A stretch of 64,000 bases of DNA from Pythium myriotylum. Taxonomy: Eukaryota > Oomycota > Peronosporomycetes > Pythiales > Pythiaceae. Shown piece by piece: positions 43,101-54,386 of this stretch. Under the pieces are notes generated by a model that worked only from the letters and a program-made list of their open reading frames with translations, ran no database searches and was not told the DNA's origin. Location of the stretch: contig JALJCQ010000030.1 in the NCBI GenBank assembly GCA_023091665.1, positions 2,110,501 to 2,174,500 of the forward strand. Reading direction: 5' to 3'. The position numbers were made by a program, and so were the translations under genes. Numbering within the stretch: the stretch's first letter is position 1; every line of letters starts with the position of its first letter.

Positions 43101-43482
43101 ACTTTCCAGCCGCGTGGGAGCACATTGGTGATCACGCCGAAGCCAAGAGCAGTTTCGCGTTGAAGTACAAGAGCCTTGTTGAAGGAGTTGCAGCTGTGAT
43201 CGAGAACCTAGGAATGCAGCCTTGCGGTAACAGCGCAACCCCGGAACCCAAGGCGAAATCGCACATCCTTCTGCTGTCTGGTATCTTCGTCGGAGGTATC
43301 AAGGCGCTTGTGAAGTCCAGAATACTCCTCGATGAGCAAACAGGCGGTGTGATCCTCCAGGTGAGCTGTTGATGGTTTCCTTTCATTCTCATTACGTATC
43401 AATTCACCTTCTGCAACCGTAGATTGCTGTACGCTCAGAGAACGAGACAGTCAGTCAAACCATTTTGGACTGCATCAGGTGA
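40124..43482 (+). CDS. COPG: Coatomer subunit gamma (COPI coat)
   Basis: Eleven exons (40124-40253, 40319-40686, 40743-40982, 41050-41205, 41269-41527, 41591-42390, 42462-42587, 42650-42847, 42912-42965, 43025-43360, 43423-43482) sum to 908 residues, the family size. It is the large adaptin-like subunit of COPI, which forms Golgi-to-ER vesicles with Arf1. N-terminal hallmarks: [42 protein letters not shown] and [14 protein letters not shown] of the HEAT trunk. A hinge with acidic residues follows (about 42290-42390), then the appendage domain with the final [13 protein letters not shown] and TILDCIR end. Every intron is 55-70 nt with GT-AG ends. It is the most intron-rich gene in the window apart from the UEV-kinase. 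Confidence 0.95.
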
Positions 43483-43597
43483 ATTATCTGTGGTCTCCAA
43501 TCACACCCATGTGCTTCCATGGGCTGTGGAAATCGGAGCTGCTCGTAGAGATCCAGATCGAGCAAAAGACTAGTGCATTTGGTGCGTTAATGAAATT

Positions 43598-45279
43598 CTA
43601 GGCGAGCAATAGCCCCTCGGACCAAAGGCGAAGTAGCATCCCACGTACTTCTGTTTCATTGTCACCCACATCAATAAGCTCTTGGACGGTCACGTATAGA
43701 GGATAGACAGAATAGAGCTTCATGAGCGGTTGGGCAAGAGAACCCGAGAAGACAAGAGACTGTGGTTGAGCTGGTCCAACGAAGTCATCAGCACCGTTGT
43801 CACTCTCATCATCACCTTCGACCTCGTTCTCACTTTCCGGGGGTGTGCGACTACTTTCATCATCGCTGTCTTCTTCCTGGGCCCGAAGGCACGAGCAGGT
43901 ACCCATGTGGTGGATACGGCAATTATGGCTTGAGTGGAAAAGTGAGATTATACATTCCTTTAGGACAGGATCGTCGCCCAGTACCAGACGAACGTGGGAA
44001 CGGTCGCGGAGGCGCACTTTAGCTTGGGCCTCAAGTACAAACTCAGCCGTCGATAACTGGGACTCACGCGAGGGAGGGAGCCTGTTTGCCATGTAATCTA
44101 GTGCGGCTTCATCTGCTGCTTGATGCAAGTCGACAGGCTGCACCCACTCACCAAGTTTCTGGACAAGATTTTTGCACTCCGCCGCGAAGTTCTTCGCTTC
44201 AGGGGTGTCGTGTGGGAATTGCGAACCAACGAAGTTGAGATACGAGATGGGGAGTCCACGGCGAAAGGCAACGTCAGAGTCGAACGCACGGCGAATAACG
44301 CGAGGAAGAGCGATCTCGAGAAAATTCGCCCACGAGTTGTGCTGATACACGGAGATCGTCACGTGGGTCGAGAATACGTTGTCTTCGGTCCAAGCTTGAT
44401 GAACTACGCCGCGAGGAAAGTACAACTACAGATTTCCGGACGGGGAGTTAGCTGTGCGTGAAGAAAATATTTCCTAAATGAAGCTTACCATGTCACCTTC
44501 TTCAAGTGTGAACTCCTGCCAGACTTCACCGATTTCCTCAGTAGACAAATCTGAACTGTGTTCACCGGCAAGTTCCACTAAGGGCTTGTAGAGCTTCCAT
44601 TTCTTGCGCCCTTGAGTTTGGAGAATAAAGACCTCAACGTCGTCGTGGTGTGGGGCCAGAGCTTGGGCAGAAGGAGGAGTCAAGTATGCACTAGCTCCAG
44701 CTAAACAACCAAACGCCTCTTCAAATGCCGAGTTTATAGAGAAGAGACCATCGACATAACGCTGTGGCTGATAGAACTGGCAGCTGTAACCTTTATCAAG
44801 AAGCCCCCCGAGTTGTTTCTTGGAAATATTGTTCTTGCCATTCGATGGAGTAAAGTCGTCACGTTCGCCGTCCACATATCTGCACACCGTCATGTCTTTG
44901 CCGAGTTCAAGTTTGTTACGTGGAACTAGATCAAGCAACACGTCTCGAGAAAAGAGGCCAGCTGGATAGAGTTGCTGGCACAACACCACCGAGTGAGGCC
45001 TCTGAGCAGTGAAATTTATCGACGCCTTCGACGTACCTTCTTGTCTCCTTCGTGACGGACGAGCAACGGCTTCTTCTCGAAGTAATCTCGAACGAACTCG
45101 TCGAAAGTTATTCCTCCCAACAATGTAGATAAGAGGTCGAGAGAGCGGTCCGACGGGTCGTCAAACTGCGCAGGCGCCGTCTTCGCCTTCTTCGCCCCGC
45201 GATCCTCTCTGCTCTCCTCAGGTGTTTCGTCTGTTCGCTTCGCCTTAGAGCGTCGGGTTGGCTGCTTCGCACGACCCAT
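43598..45279 (-). CDS. NO66/MINA-type JmjC ribosomal oxygenase
   Basis: Three exons give about 518 residues: 45279-45037, then about 44974-44489, then 44425-43598. The protein is an Fe(II)/2-oxoglutarate oxygenase of the NO66 (RIOX1) / MINA53 group, which hydroxylates a histidine of a large-subunit ribosomal protein and acts in the nucleolus. A basic N-terminus (KQPTRRSKAKR) may be a nuclear or nucleolar signal. FEKKPLLVRH is the family opening. The metal triad appears as HHDD (H-x-D) in LAPHHDDVEVFILQ with the distal His in FSTHVTISV. KKWKLYKP is the 2-oxoglutarate-side block. The C-terminal winged-helix part is present. The first acceptor could lie at 45002 (35-nt intron) or at 44975 (62 nt); the latter is preferred by length and family alignment. 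Confidence 0.87.
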
Positions 45280-45423
45280 TTGTCATGCGATGGGAACTTG
45301 GCGATGGTCCATTCATCCATCACCACTCAAAATAGTGTGGCCCACATCATCCACCAGTTGTGTTGTGGACCACAGCACATATAACCTCACCTCCCCAGTT
45401 CCTCCCGTGCTTGCTGAGGCAGG
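45280..45423. promoter_or_regulatory. Bidirectional promoter region NO66 / CXXC-FHA gene
   Basis: 144 bp between diverging start codons, containing CACATCATCCACC and a run of CCACA/CACA words. The two genes encode nuclear proteins and may share control, but that is inferred only from spacing. Confidence 0.35.
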
Positions 45424-48400
45424 ATGGTGGGCAGGCGGAACCCCCGCCCCGAGCGATGGGGGTCCTGGAGTGCACAGGACTTTCCGAACAACACGTAAGA
45501 AGGACAAACTGCTCTATCTTGAAATATCATCTACGATGCTAACAATGTTCTCTGGCTCCTGTAGTGACTTCCGCAGCGCTGCCGTTACGATCTTCAGCAC
45601 TCCCCCCTCGGTTGAACATTGTCACGCAAACAGCCGAACTGCCACGACTCGCTCCTGTGTCGAGGTTGAACAGTTACGAATTCGTGTGGAGATAGAGAGC
45701 TTACGCGCAGAGGTCAAGCCAGTCAACTCAACAGCAACTGGACGGTATTTCGACTCCCACCCTGACCCTGGCGACGAATCTGCATATGATGCCTTAGAAA
45801 AGGCGTACAACCTTGCCTTCTCTGTTTCCTCGCCCGAGCGCTTGATGCGCTCCGGCACCCGGTCTGTCAAAACGATAGCAAAGTAAGTGACCAACGCATC
45901 GCTGATATCATCGTTTATCTTGTACCCTTGGAATCGGACCAACGTGGACACAGTCATACAGACAGCGTTATATCACGAAAATTGTCTGCATATGATCAAG
46001 AACGTGCTGGGTCTCACGGAGAAATGTTTCATTCTGTACGTGCCACAGCCTACTTCTCGTTATCGTCGGGTTGACGTTATAACGAACCGTGTCGTGGATT
46101 GTAGGAGATAAATTATTTGGAGAGTCTACGGTAAGTTGTCATTGAAAGCCAACTTCATTGGGCAAACATGGTGACGTCGAACGTCGTTTGTCATGCGGTA
46201 GAACGTCGAAGAATATGTGGATTAAAGCCTCGCTTGAGACTAAATGGCACCGTGCTGTTGATGCTCGTCGAACCAATTCTCCCCAACCATGGAGAGAAAT
46301 AGCACTGAGCGCCAACTCTTCCATCCTTGAACGGGCTGAATCATATGCGATTATGCGTGCAAAGAGACAAAAAATTCTTCTTCAGTTGGCAGAGGCATGC
46401 AGAAGCAAGGTCATCGCTCGGTCGAAGACACGGCACCACAGTGACAACGGCTACACAAGACCAGCCGCAAACACCCTTAAAATGCAGATATCGCCAAAGC
46501 GAGAATTGGAACAGCACATCTCCACTGATGCTGACGCAGACGAGGTACTCACGGTTCTCAAGAGAGAGGATGCACATACTCTGTTGTGCGAATTCCTGGC
46601 AAGAGAAATCGTGTCGTTTGCGGAAGGCATAGCCAAGGATTGCCAGCGAACGATCCAAGGTGGGCTCGGTAGTCTTACTTCGCATCAGCTGCGGCGTGAT
46701 CATCAGCGAGCACTCTCCGACTATGATATCAGCACCATTCGGTACGTAATTCACTCCATTATCCTCGTTACAGGAGTCCTCGACTCCTAACTAGGCTAGT
46801 GTCAGATGGGGTGATCAACATCGCATTTCGTTTGTCGAGCGTCTGGTCAGCCACGCTGGCAGTGGCGTTGAAAATCCATTTCAGCACACTTGTGAATCTG
46901 TGGGCACTCCATGGAAGTCGTCGTTAAAGCGTCTGGAATTCAGCGATTGGCATAATGGGGCACGCCGTGAACCATGCACATCTCTTCAAGGAGGCAGCAT
47001 CCTGACTTGTGATCTAGAGCGTCTCTACAAGAGCGGCCTGAATGCAATTATTCTTCATCGTGGAGACGGAGTACAGGGTGAGGTATGTTATTCTGAGAAA
47101 CCTCTTTCAGAACCACGATTATGACGAATGTCGCGTTTACAGGTGGCTTCATTCTTACGCTGCCTGAGAAGTCTACTCGATTTTGGGTGTAATCATCTCG
47201 TAGTTACCGAACCCGGTCGTTTTCATGATTGGAGGCAGGTGCTCTCTGGGCATGGTTTCCTTGTTGAGTCCTACGTGAGATCTCAGCATATGTCGTCGAC
47301 CCAGTGTCGTGGAAAGGGGGTGTCGCGAGTTCTTCTCTGTCCGATAGACGAAGCCATCAGTAACATCGCTGCAATTACTGCCTCAGCAGTTCACGTATGC
47401 GTTTTGGATATCGCATACTGCACCAACGATGTTCAGAGCCATTCTGATCTATGGCGGACACTCCTCACAATCGGGTGTCGCCAGCGATTGTTATTGCTGA
47501 CACCAAATGTGATCTTTGATTTGCGTCATCTTGCCCTTTTCAGTTATCCAGCAGCCATAACTTCCCGACGGAGGCTCATGGTAAGCGCACGTAGGGTAAA
47601 CTTTTGGTGGAAGCTTATTCACAATTTGCTCGCGATCGCAGGCCTGGAATTGCGTTGTTTTTAATAGTCGTCTAGTCTCTTCAGTCGTTGATGCGCTAGC
47701 GTTGTGCACAATATCCAAGGGGAATGACTCCACGCTGAAATCTAACTGGTTTGCAAGCATTGAGAGCAAGACGTTGGCTTCTGCACACGGCGAAGAACGC
47801 ATTCTTGGGTATGTCGAAAGAGACTTGGCAGCTATGTCTCAGGATAGCGATGACACTGAAGCAGCACAAGTTTTATACCAACCCAAAGTTGAGGTATCCA
47901 CAGCACCCATCAGAAAGGTTTGTTGTGTATGCAATCGTTACTCGGCCGTTCTTTGTTGACCTGTTTTGCTTCCATCAGTCTTCGCCAGGAATTGAGTCTG
48001 GTGCATGGAAAGAGGACAGGAGTGGAATGACCCTACCGGCAAGCAATGTACGATAACTCTTGGCTGAAGTCCCATAAAGAGGATGGCTCATTTCCTACTG
48101 TCTTGGCAGAAGAGACGATTTAAGGCTCCGCGCTCTCGTAAGCGTATCAGCAGATGTGGCGAATGCTTGGGCTGTTTGGCAGATGACTGCATGAAATGTG
48201 GTCATTGTCAAGATATGAAGAAGTACGGAGGCCCAGGTCTGCGAAAGCAATCATGCAAACGTAGGAAGTGTCTGCATCCCAAAACGTGGGGCTTGGCGCG
48301 GAAGAAAAGAAGAAGCAAGTTTGTGTTTGCTGAGGTTGGGGATGGCGTGGTGGAGGAATCGAGTGGAGTTGATGACTCGGACGCGGATTTTGTTGACGAT

Positions 48401-49678
48401 GTTGATAATGACGAACCAATAACGTCATCGTCGGAAGTGAGTGACGATGAGCCCGTTCCAAAGACGTCGACATCCCCCGGTATCTCTGAGTCGGATTCGA
48501 ATGAGAGCAGCCACTCAGCAGATGATAGTTTCTATTTGTCACAAAGTGAGTTCACTGACGACGCTGAAGAAGTAGATACTTTTTCTGACGTCGGAAGTGT
48601 ATCTCGAAGCATACGGTCTCGGGTCATGCGCTGTGGTAAGTGTAGAGGATGCACTTCCGGTGACTGCATGAAATGCATTCATTGCCAAGATATGAAAAAG
48701 TACGGTGGTCCAGGACTGCGAAAACAATCCTGTAAAAATCGGAAGTGCATCGCACCCAAAGTCGTCGTCTTGAATCAGGCCCGCGAGAGGACGGACGAAG
48801 AGATTCTCGCAAATGAAGATGACGCCCCGATTCGATATGATGATGAGCATATCGCTAGTGGATCTTTTGAAGAAGTTGCAGATGTACTCCTCGCTCACAA
48901 TCGACTCGACGGTTTAGATGTCGTTCAAGAGTGCAGCTTGGTACTTCGGAAATTCCAGTTTTTTCATTGCGGTCTATGCAGGCGAAATTTCGTCTCACAA
49001 AAAATGTTAGATCGACACGTGGCATGCTGCCACGAAGACTCGAGCGATTTGGACAAGTTGTGGGAGAAAGTTGCTGAGGACTCGATGGTGCATCCCGCGC
49101 ACGAGCTTTGTTGCTTGCTCGCGTCGAGACGATCCATTAATCCTTCTTGGAGCTCCCCATTGGTGCGAGCGTACGCAAAATTGGAAGGCGGAGACTTCGA
49201 ATATTTTTTTCTCAAAACATACGCGATCATTGGTCGGATGTCGAAGAGCTGGACCAAGTTCTACAACTCGCGAGGTATATCAATCACTAGAGGACTTCCT
49301 GGAGGTGACGTTGACTGCCACCTTGGTGATGATGAAATGATTGCTAGTCATCATGCAATTATCTCATGGGATTGTGAAAATGGTTGCTATACCATTGAGT
49401 GCTTGAGCTACGCATCACCACTGTCAGTGAACGGGCGCTATGTCCACTACGCCGGCCAGCCGCTCCCGCTACGAAGCCGCGACCTAATCCAGATCGGTGC
49501 CAGCACCGTATATTTCTTGCTCCCGGTTGGTGAAGATTTGAGCCTTCCAATTGCACCGTCGATTCCTCGCGGAGAGATGCGTGCTTGGGTTGACACGGCT
49601 GTGATGAAACGACGTTCACACGCGACTCAGGACGAAGCCATTTCTACGGAGGTTCGATCTTGGACCTCGTCACGCTAG
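45424..49678 (+). CDS. CXXC x2 / C2H2 / FHA chromatin protein with degenerate SNF2 lobe
   Basis: A multi-exon gene whose product is on the order of 1,200 residues. Exon 1 (MVGRRNPRPERW, 45424-45494) joins 45565 in phase. A helical, basic part (46160-46740) precedes a SNF2-like N-lobe (46810-47660): LYKSGLNAIILHRGDGVQGE, NHLVVTEPGRFHDW, VCVLDIAYCTND and RQRLLLLTPN sit in SNF2 order. The Walker A GKT has become QGE and DEAH has become DIAY. No C-lobe is present. Two complete CXXC zinc modules follow (48155-48271 and 48632-48748), each with CxxCxxC, DCMKCxHCQDMKKYGGPGLR and KQSC-x4-C order, split by a very acidic Ser/Asp linker. Then a finger FHCGLCRRNF...HVACCH (48965-49040) and an FHA domain (about 49200-49530: IIGRMSKSW, SHHAIISWD, SVNGRYV). 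CXXC modules bind unmethylated CpG; FHA binds phosphothreonine. Function unknown, probably chromatin recruitment. Confidence 0.72.
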
Positions 49679-49874
49679 GATTTCTTCCAATCAGACCTGT
49701 TCCTTTTCTCGTAATTACACCTATCCTGCTGTAAAAATATCAATTGCATGGATGAGCTGTGTGGATCCGACTTCAGCCACTCCAGCCAACCAATTACCCA
49801 AGTGTGGGGGCGACTGCAACACGGCAGGAGCCACGCAGACAATAGCTTCTTCGCGTCCACAAGATTGATCCAGC

Positions 49875-51575
49875 ATGGTAGTGGCAGGAATTGACATCGG
49901 CTCGACGCACGGTTGTGTCGGCGTGTGGCAGAATGGAAAGGTGAATATCATCGCCAACGACCAGGGCTTCCGCACAACTCCTGCATACGTGTGCTTCGAA
50001 GGCGATGAGGTCATCGTGGGCGATACCGCTGTCAACAAAGTCCACTCGCACGCAGCCAACACCATTTTCCATTTGAAGCGTGTCCTCGGCAAGAACCACG
50101 AGGATATCTCATCTAGTGACTTCGTCAGTGAGTGGTCGTTCAATGTTGGCAAAAGCAATGATGGCAGCGTCGTCGCGAAGACCTCGCGTAACGGCGCTGA
50201 TCACGAAGTATCTCCGGTTGAGTTCCTGTCGATCCTTATCAAGAACCTCAAGGACCTCGCTGAAGATTTCACGGGCGAAAAGGTGGATGATGTCGTCATC
50301 ACCATTCCAGCCCATGGCGGTGACAAACAGAAAGATCTCATTAATGCTGCAGCGACCAAGGCCGGTGTGAACGTTTTGTCGTACTTGAGCGAACCTCTCT
50401 CGGCTGCCATCGCCTATGGTCTTGACGAGAACACGAAGAATGCCCATGCCGAGTACGCCCTGGTGTTTGACATCGGAGGTGCTACCCACGATGTGACTCT
50501 GCTCAGCATTGACAAGGGCCTGTTCGAGATTGTGGGCACAAGCGGTAATGATTCTCTTGGTGGAGAGGATTTCACCAAGGCAGTCTTTGAACACTGCGTG
50601 AAAGCGTTCCAGCGCAAGACGAAGCTTAACGTCAAGGATAACGCGAAAGCATCGAGTCGGCTCCGTGTAGCTTGCGAGGCGGCCAAGCGAACGTTATCTA
50701 CGCAATCTCAGGTCAACATCGAGGTCGACTCTCTCATGGAAGGCGAGGATTTCGCCCTCAAGCTATCTCGTCCACGCTTCGAAGAACTCATTTTTGATGA
50801 TGTTAAAACTTCGCTAAAGGAGGTTGAAAAGGTTCTTGAAAGCGCAGGTATTGAGAAAACTGACATTGACCACGTGATTCTGATCGGTGGCTCGTCGCGT
50901 ATTCCACTCGTTCAAAGCAGTGTGAAGAAATTCTTTGATGGAAAGAAGACTCACATGCACATGTCGCCTGATGAGGTTGTTGCCCACGGTGCTACTCTCG
51001 AGGCTGCAGCTATCAGTGAACTCCCGAATTTCGATCCGTCCGAGTTCACCGCCAACAACGAGGTACCTGTGACACCTTTGACTCTGTCTGTTGGGCTCGC
51101 GAACGGCAGTGTGTCGGAGGTGATCCACCGTGAGACTGTTCTTCCTGCCACTGCGACGGAGGTGTTTACCACGTCTGTCGACAACCAGGACACCATCTTT
51201 ATCCAAGTGTATGAAGGAGAGCGGGCGATGGCCAAGGATAACACCCTACTTGCGCAGCTTCGTGTTGCTGGTATTTCGCCTTTGCCAAAGGGCGAGGCTG
51301 AGATTGAGGTCACCTTCTCTGTCAGCTCCAAAGGTGTACTCACCGTCACGGCGAATGAGGCTTCAGCGGGAAAGAAGACGTTGGAGGTCCACAATGATGC
51401 GAAACGCCTCACTCCAGCGGATGTTGCATCCATTATCCAGAAAGCCGAGGATGCAGCCGAAGAGGATGATGCTCTTTTGGAGGCTCTCGACGCTGAGGAG
51501 GGTGAAGAAGGTGGGGAAGAAAGCGCAGGCGAAGTCGCACCTGTTGTCGCTGCGCCTGCTGGTGACTTAGATTAA
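49875..51575 (+). CDS. Divergent Hsp70, Ssz1/HSPA14-like
   Basis: A single exon of 566 residues. The Hsp70 ATPase domain is recognisable: GIDIGSTHGCVGVW (5-18), VVITIPAHGGDKQK (140-153), LIGGSSRIP (336-344). The second phosphate loop reads DIGGATHDV (199-207) in place of GGGTFDV, so Ala replaces a Gly that contacts phosphate. The substrate-binding part is short (VTPLTLSVGL linker, YEGERAMAKDN, FSVSSKGVLTVTA), there is no long helical lid and no EEVD or KDEL end; the C-terminus is Glu/Ala-rich. The length and weakened ATP site resemble Ssz1 (538 aa) and HSPA14, ribosome-associated partners of Zuotin/MPP11 that guide nascent chains. An Hsp110-like role is less likely by size. Confidence 0.75.
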   Translation: MVVAGIDIGSTHGCVGVWQNGKVNIIANDQGFRTTPAYVCFEGDEVIVGDTAVNKVHSHAANTIFHLKRVLGKNHEDISSSDFVSEWSFNVGKSNDGSVVAKTSRNGADHEVSPVEFLSILIKNLKDLAEDFTGEKVDDVVITIPAHGGDKQKDLINAAATKAGVNVLSYLSEPLSAAIAYGLDENTKNAHAEYALVFDIGGATHDVTLLSIDKGLFEIVGTSGNDSLGGEDFTKAVFEHCVKAFQRKTKLNVKDNAKASSRLRVACEAAKRTLSTQSQVNIEVDSLMEGEDFALKLSRPRFEELIFDDVKTSLKEVEKVLESAGIEKTDIDHVILIGGSSRIPLVQSSVKKFFDGKKTHMHMSPDEVVAHGATLEAAAISELPNFDPSEFTANNEVPVTPLTLSVGLANGSVSEVIHRETVLPATATEVFTTSVDNQDTIFIQVYEGERAMAKDNTLLAQLRVAGISPLPKGEAEIEVTFSVSSKGVLTVTANEASAGKKTLEVHNDAKRLTPADVASIIQKAEDAAEEDDALLEALDAEEGEEGGEESAGEVAPVVAAPAGDLD

Positions 51576-51817
51576 ATATGTTCGACCTAAAGACTTCTCT
51601 CCAACGAAAGGCGTGCTTCTGTGAACATCACTATTTCAAATATGTTGTGTTCCCAATGTGTTTGTTTCTCCATCATGTTCAGATTAACATCCACGTACGC
51701 AATGATAACTTAAATGAGTTAATTGCCATGTCTTCCGAGAGGTTTTGGCCAAAAACCCAGTCCGACAGCTTTCTGGGCATTCGCATTCCCACACCTTGGA
51801 CGTTGCAAGCGAGTGAA

Positions 51818-53024
51818 ATGGACGACGTCAAGTCAGCGGCAAGCGCGCTCAACGTACGTCTGTGAAGAGGGTCTTTCACGACAGCTGCATGATAGCTGAC
51901 GTTGAATGTGATTGCCGGAGAGAAGGATCGTGGAGCAGGTCTCGACTTCGGTGCGCAGACTGCGGAATCGAGCTAATCTCCTTTTGAACACTAGCTCACA
52001 TTCCTTCATTTGAAGAAGTGTCTGTGGCCGAAATGGACGGGGTGGAAGATGGTCTGATGTCCCCAAAGGGTAAGATATGTGATGCGCTTGGGAATTCCAG
52101 GACATTCGATCACCCTATCTGCCGCGACTAGTCCGGGACAACTTAATAGGAGTCAAGTTCGGATTCGGGAATGACGCAAAGGAGACAAATCGAGCGTTGG
52201 GGATGTGCAGTTGTTTCACTCTCGCCTACTACCAACCAGTAAGCTTCCTTTTACTGATTACATTGGACGATAGTCTTATTCACATGCTCGTCGTTCCTAG
52301 TTTTTTGATGTGGATACGAGTGATGTACAACAGCGCCTTCTACGGGCACTGCTACCCTTCAAGAAGGATCCCACCTTCTTCGAACTAGTTGCAGTGGCTC
52401 CAGATGCTTACGGACCACTATGGCTGTCGACTACGCTCATCTTCTGCCTTGCTTCGTGCAGCAATGTGGCGTCGTACTGGGATTTTGCGGGTGACCCATC
52501 CAAATGGTCTTATGATTTTAGCCGCGTTGCCTCAGCAGGTACTCTTGTGGAAATCTATCTCCTGGGCCTTCCATTGGTGCTTTGGCTTGTGGGGAAGTAT
52601 ATGTTCCACGTTCCGATGCTGTTGTCATATCTTCTGTGCCTTTACGGTTACTCAACAGCTATATTCATCCCCGCAGCGGTATTATAACTTGGATGAAATT
52701 CGTTCTACTCGTGAAGGTGATGATTAACGGGTTTGTTGATGTTTCAGTTTGTGTGTATGGCGCCTCTCGACGGTTTAGATTGGGTGACTCTACTCCTGGC
52801 CATGTCATGGTCATTGTTCTTTCTCCTTTCAAACCTATGGGGGGTTATTGCCGAGCATCTGTCCAAGGAGAAGATGTTACCGCTGCTCGCTTTTATTGCG
52901 TAGGTGCTCACGATCGATGTTCTCGTGGTTTCATTCACTGATCTTTGTGTCTGCAATCTGGACGGTTTTATACAGGGCCTCTCATCTAGTGTGGGCCATC
53001 CTCGTCAAGCTCATCTTTTTCTGA
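51818..53024 (+). CDS. YIPF1/2-type Yip1-family Golgi membrane protein
   Basis: At least six exons. The family core is clear: LAYYQP joined to FFDVDTSDVQQRLLRALLP across an intron (acceptor at 52300), then YGPLWLSTTLIFCLA, the first of about five membrane helices, GTLVEIYLLGLPLVLWLVGKYM, SYLLCLYGYSTAIFIPAA, LLAMSWSLFFLLSNLWGVI and a last exon HLVWAILVKLIFF ending at TGA 53022-53024. Yip1-family proteins bind Rab GTPases and shape ER-Golgi membranes. The N-terminal exons are tentative: a start at MDDVKSAASAL (51818) and an acidic exon HIPSFEEVSVAEMDG (about 51995-52070) are plausible, but the phase of the first joins is not settled. It is convergent with the next gene, 49 bp apart. Confidence 0.8.
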
Positions 53025-53073
53025 GGCGAACAGAAAATATAATGTATCACATTACTCCATGCGGAGGAGCTAA

Positions 53074-53985
53074 CTATTGAAGTTGTTGATCTTGTTCCTT
53101 GTGGCGATCTTCGTCCGTATCTGAGTCGCCGGGTCTCTCTCCGGATTCGGCCATAAGTATCACGGCTTCTTCAGATTCTCGTCCGTCAGCGTTGGAGAGA
53201 AGGTCGAAGTCGATATCAGCGACCTGAGAACCGTCAATATGTTCCGATCTGTTTTTGAGGAAGATTGCAAGCCGAATATACTGCAAGGCATTCCGAAATG
53301 CTAGCAATACGTCTGTGGCCATTTCTTCAAGTTCATTCAGAATGCCTTCCTCATTGAAATACATTGCGACGGACAGCAGGCTCATGACTAAGCAATAGAC
53401 AACACAGCATTAAAGCGTTTACTCGGAGTCTTCACAGCAAATGATCGGAAACGAACCAAGAGCGAAGAAGTCGAAAATGTTGCACCATTTGGACCAAAAT
53501 CGCTGAAGCAAATCATCAGTGACAAGAACGAAACAGTACAAGACAAGCTCACAAACCCGACGGAAGGCAATGATTCGCAGCAGCACCTCAAATACTAGGA
53601 GCGCGCTGACGCTAATCTCTAGAGATATGAAAACGACGGAGGACGGTCTGATTGAACAGGTCACAAGGATCAGTGGCGTTGAGGGTTAAGTTACTGCAGA
53701 GCTCGCACATTCTCCAATCGTTCCAACCAGTCTGGAAATGACAGCCTACATGTGAGATAGACAACCGAGGAAGAAAAACACTGCCTACCGGCATACCCAC
53801 ACAACGCACAGCACACTCGCGATCACGGTGAGCACGTAGAGGATCCTGTAGAGTGGCGAGAAATAAAAGCGACTAGCGACCGCCATCGAGTACTCTTGAC
53901 AATTCGCATGCGGCGAAGTCGAAAGCCGTGTATTGGCATTAGCAGTGTCGGACGAGACGGCGATGCGAGCGTACTTGAATCCCAT
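53074..53985 (-). CDS. Four-helix voltage-sensor-like membrane protein
   Basis: Four exons joined in phase from ATG at 53985. Helix 1 is YRILYVLTVIASVLCVVWVC; a loop with Cys and Asn-Leu-Thr segments follows. Helix 2 is FISLEISVSALLVFEVLLR, ending in the Glu/Arg pattern common in voltage-sensor S2. Helix 3 is WCNIFDFFALGSFPII, with the Asn-x-x-Asp motif typical of S3. A helix with spaced basic residues (FRNALQYIRLAIFLKNR) looks like S4. A hydrophilic, acidic C-terminal tail follows (DIDFDLLSNADGRE, DSDTDEDRHKEQ). There is no pore segment, so the layout is that of a stand-alone voltage-sensor domain such as Hv1 or TPTE-like proteins. The S4 has only about three regularly spaced charges, so channel function is uncertain. 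Confidence 0.6.
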
Positions 53986-54386
53986 GACGCGGAACGCAGG
54001 TGCCGCTGGAACACAAATTCACGTGTCAAACTGGACACCAGAAACACCTCTCAAATAAAATACCTCGTTAATATGGAATGGTTTTTCCGAAAAATTTGGA
54101 CAAGACGTTTTATTGTGGGATTCAACTTATTGTGGAATTTGTTCAGAATGGCCAAATGATATGTATAAACTACTAGATATAGCCCCTAATAACAAATCAA
54201 ACCCAGATTTAAATTAGATAACAGGATGCCGACCCTTCATAACGGGAAAAGACCCCGATATGAGCGTCTTTTTCTTCCAAACCAGTCATTCTCACTCAAC
54301 GACAGATTGCCAACAAGGCCTGCTTGTCTGCGGAATGCCGCCTCCTTGCGAGGCATTCAAAACTTTGTCAGCAGCCCAATGCACAT

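Noticed and set aside
45002..45036. 35-nt intron in the NO66-type gene
   Set aside because: It would keep the frame but is far shorter than the other introns; using the later AG at 44975 gives a normal 62-nt intron and a better family match.
46158..46740. HSA domain ahead of the SNF2-like lobe
   Set aside because: The basic helical segment sits where an HSA domain would be in INO80/SWR1 proteins, but the residues do not match the HSA pattern well enough to name it.
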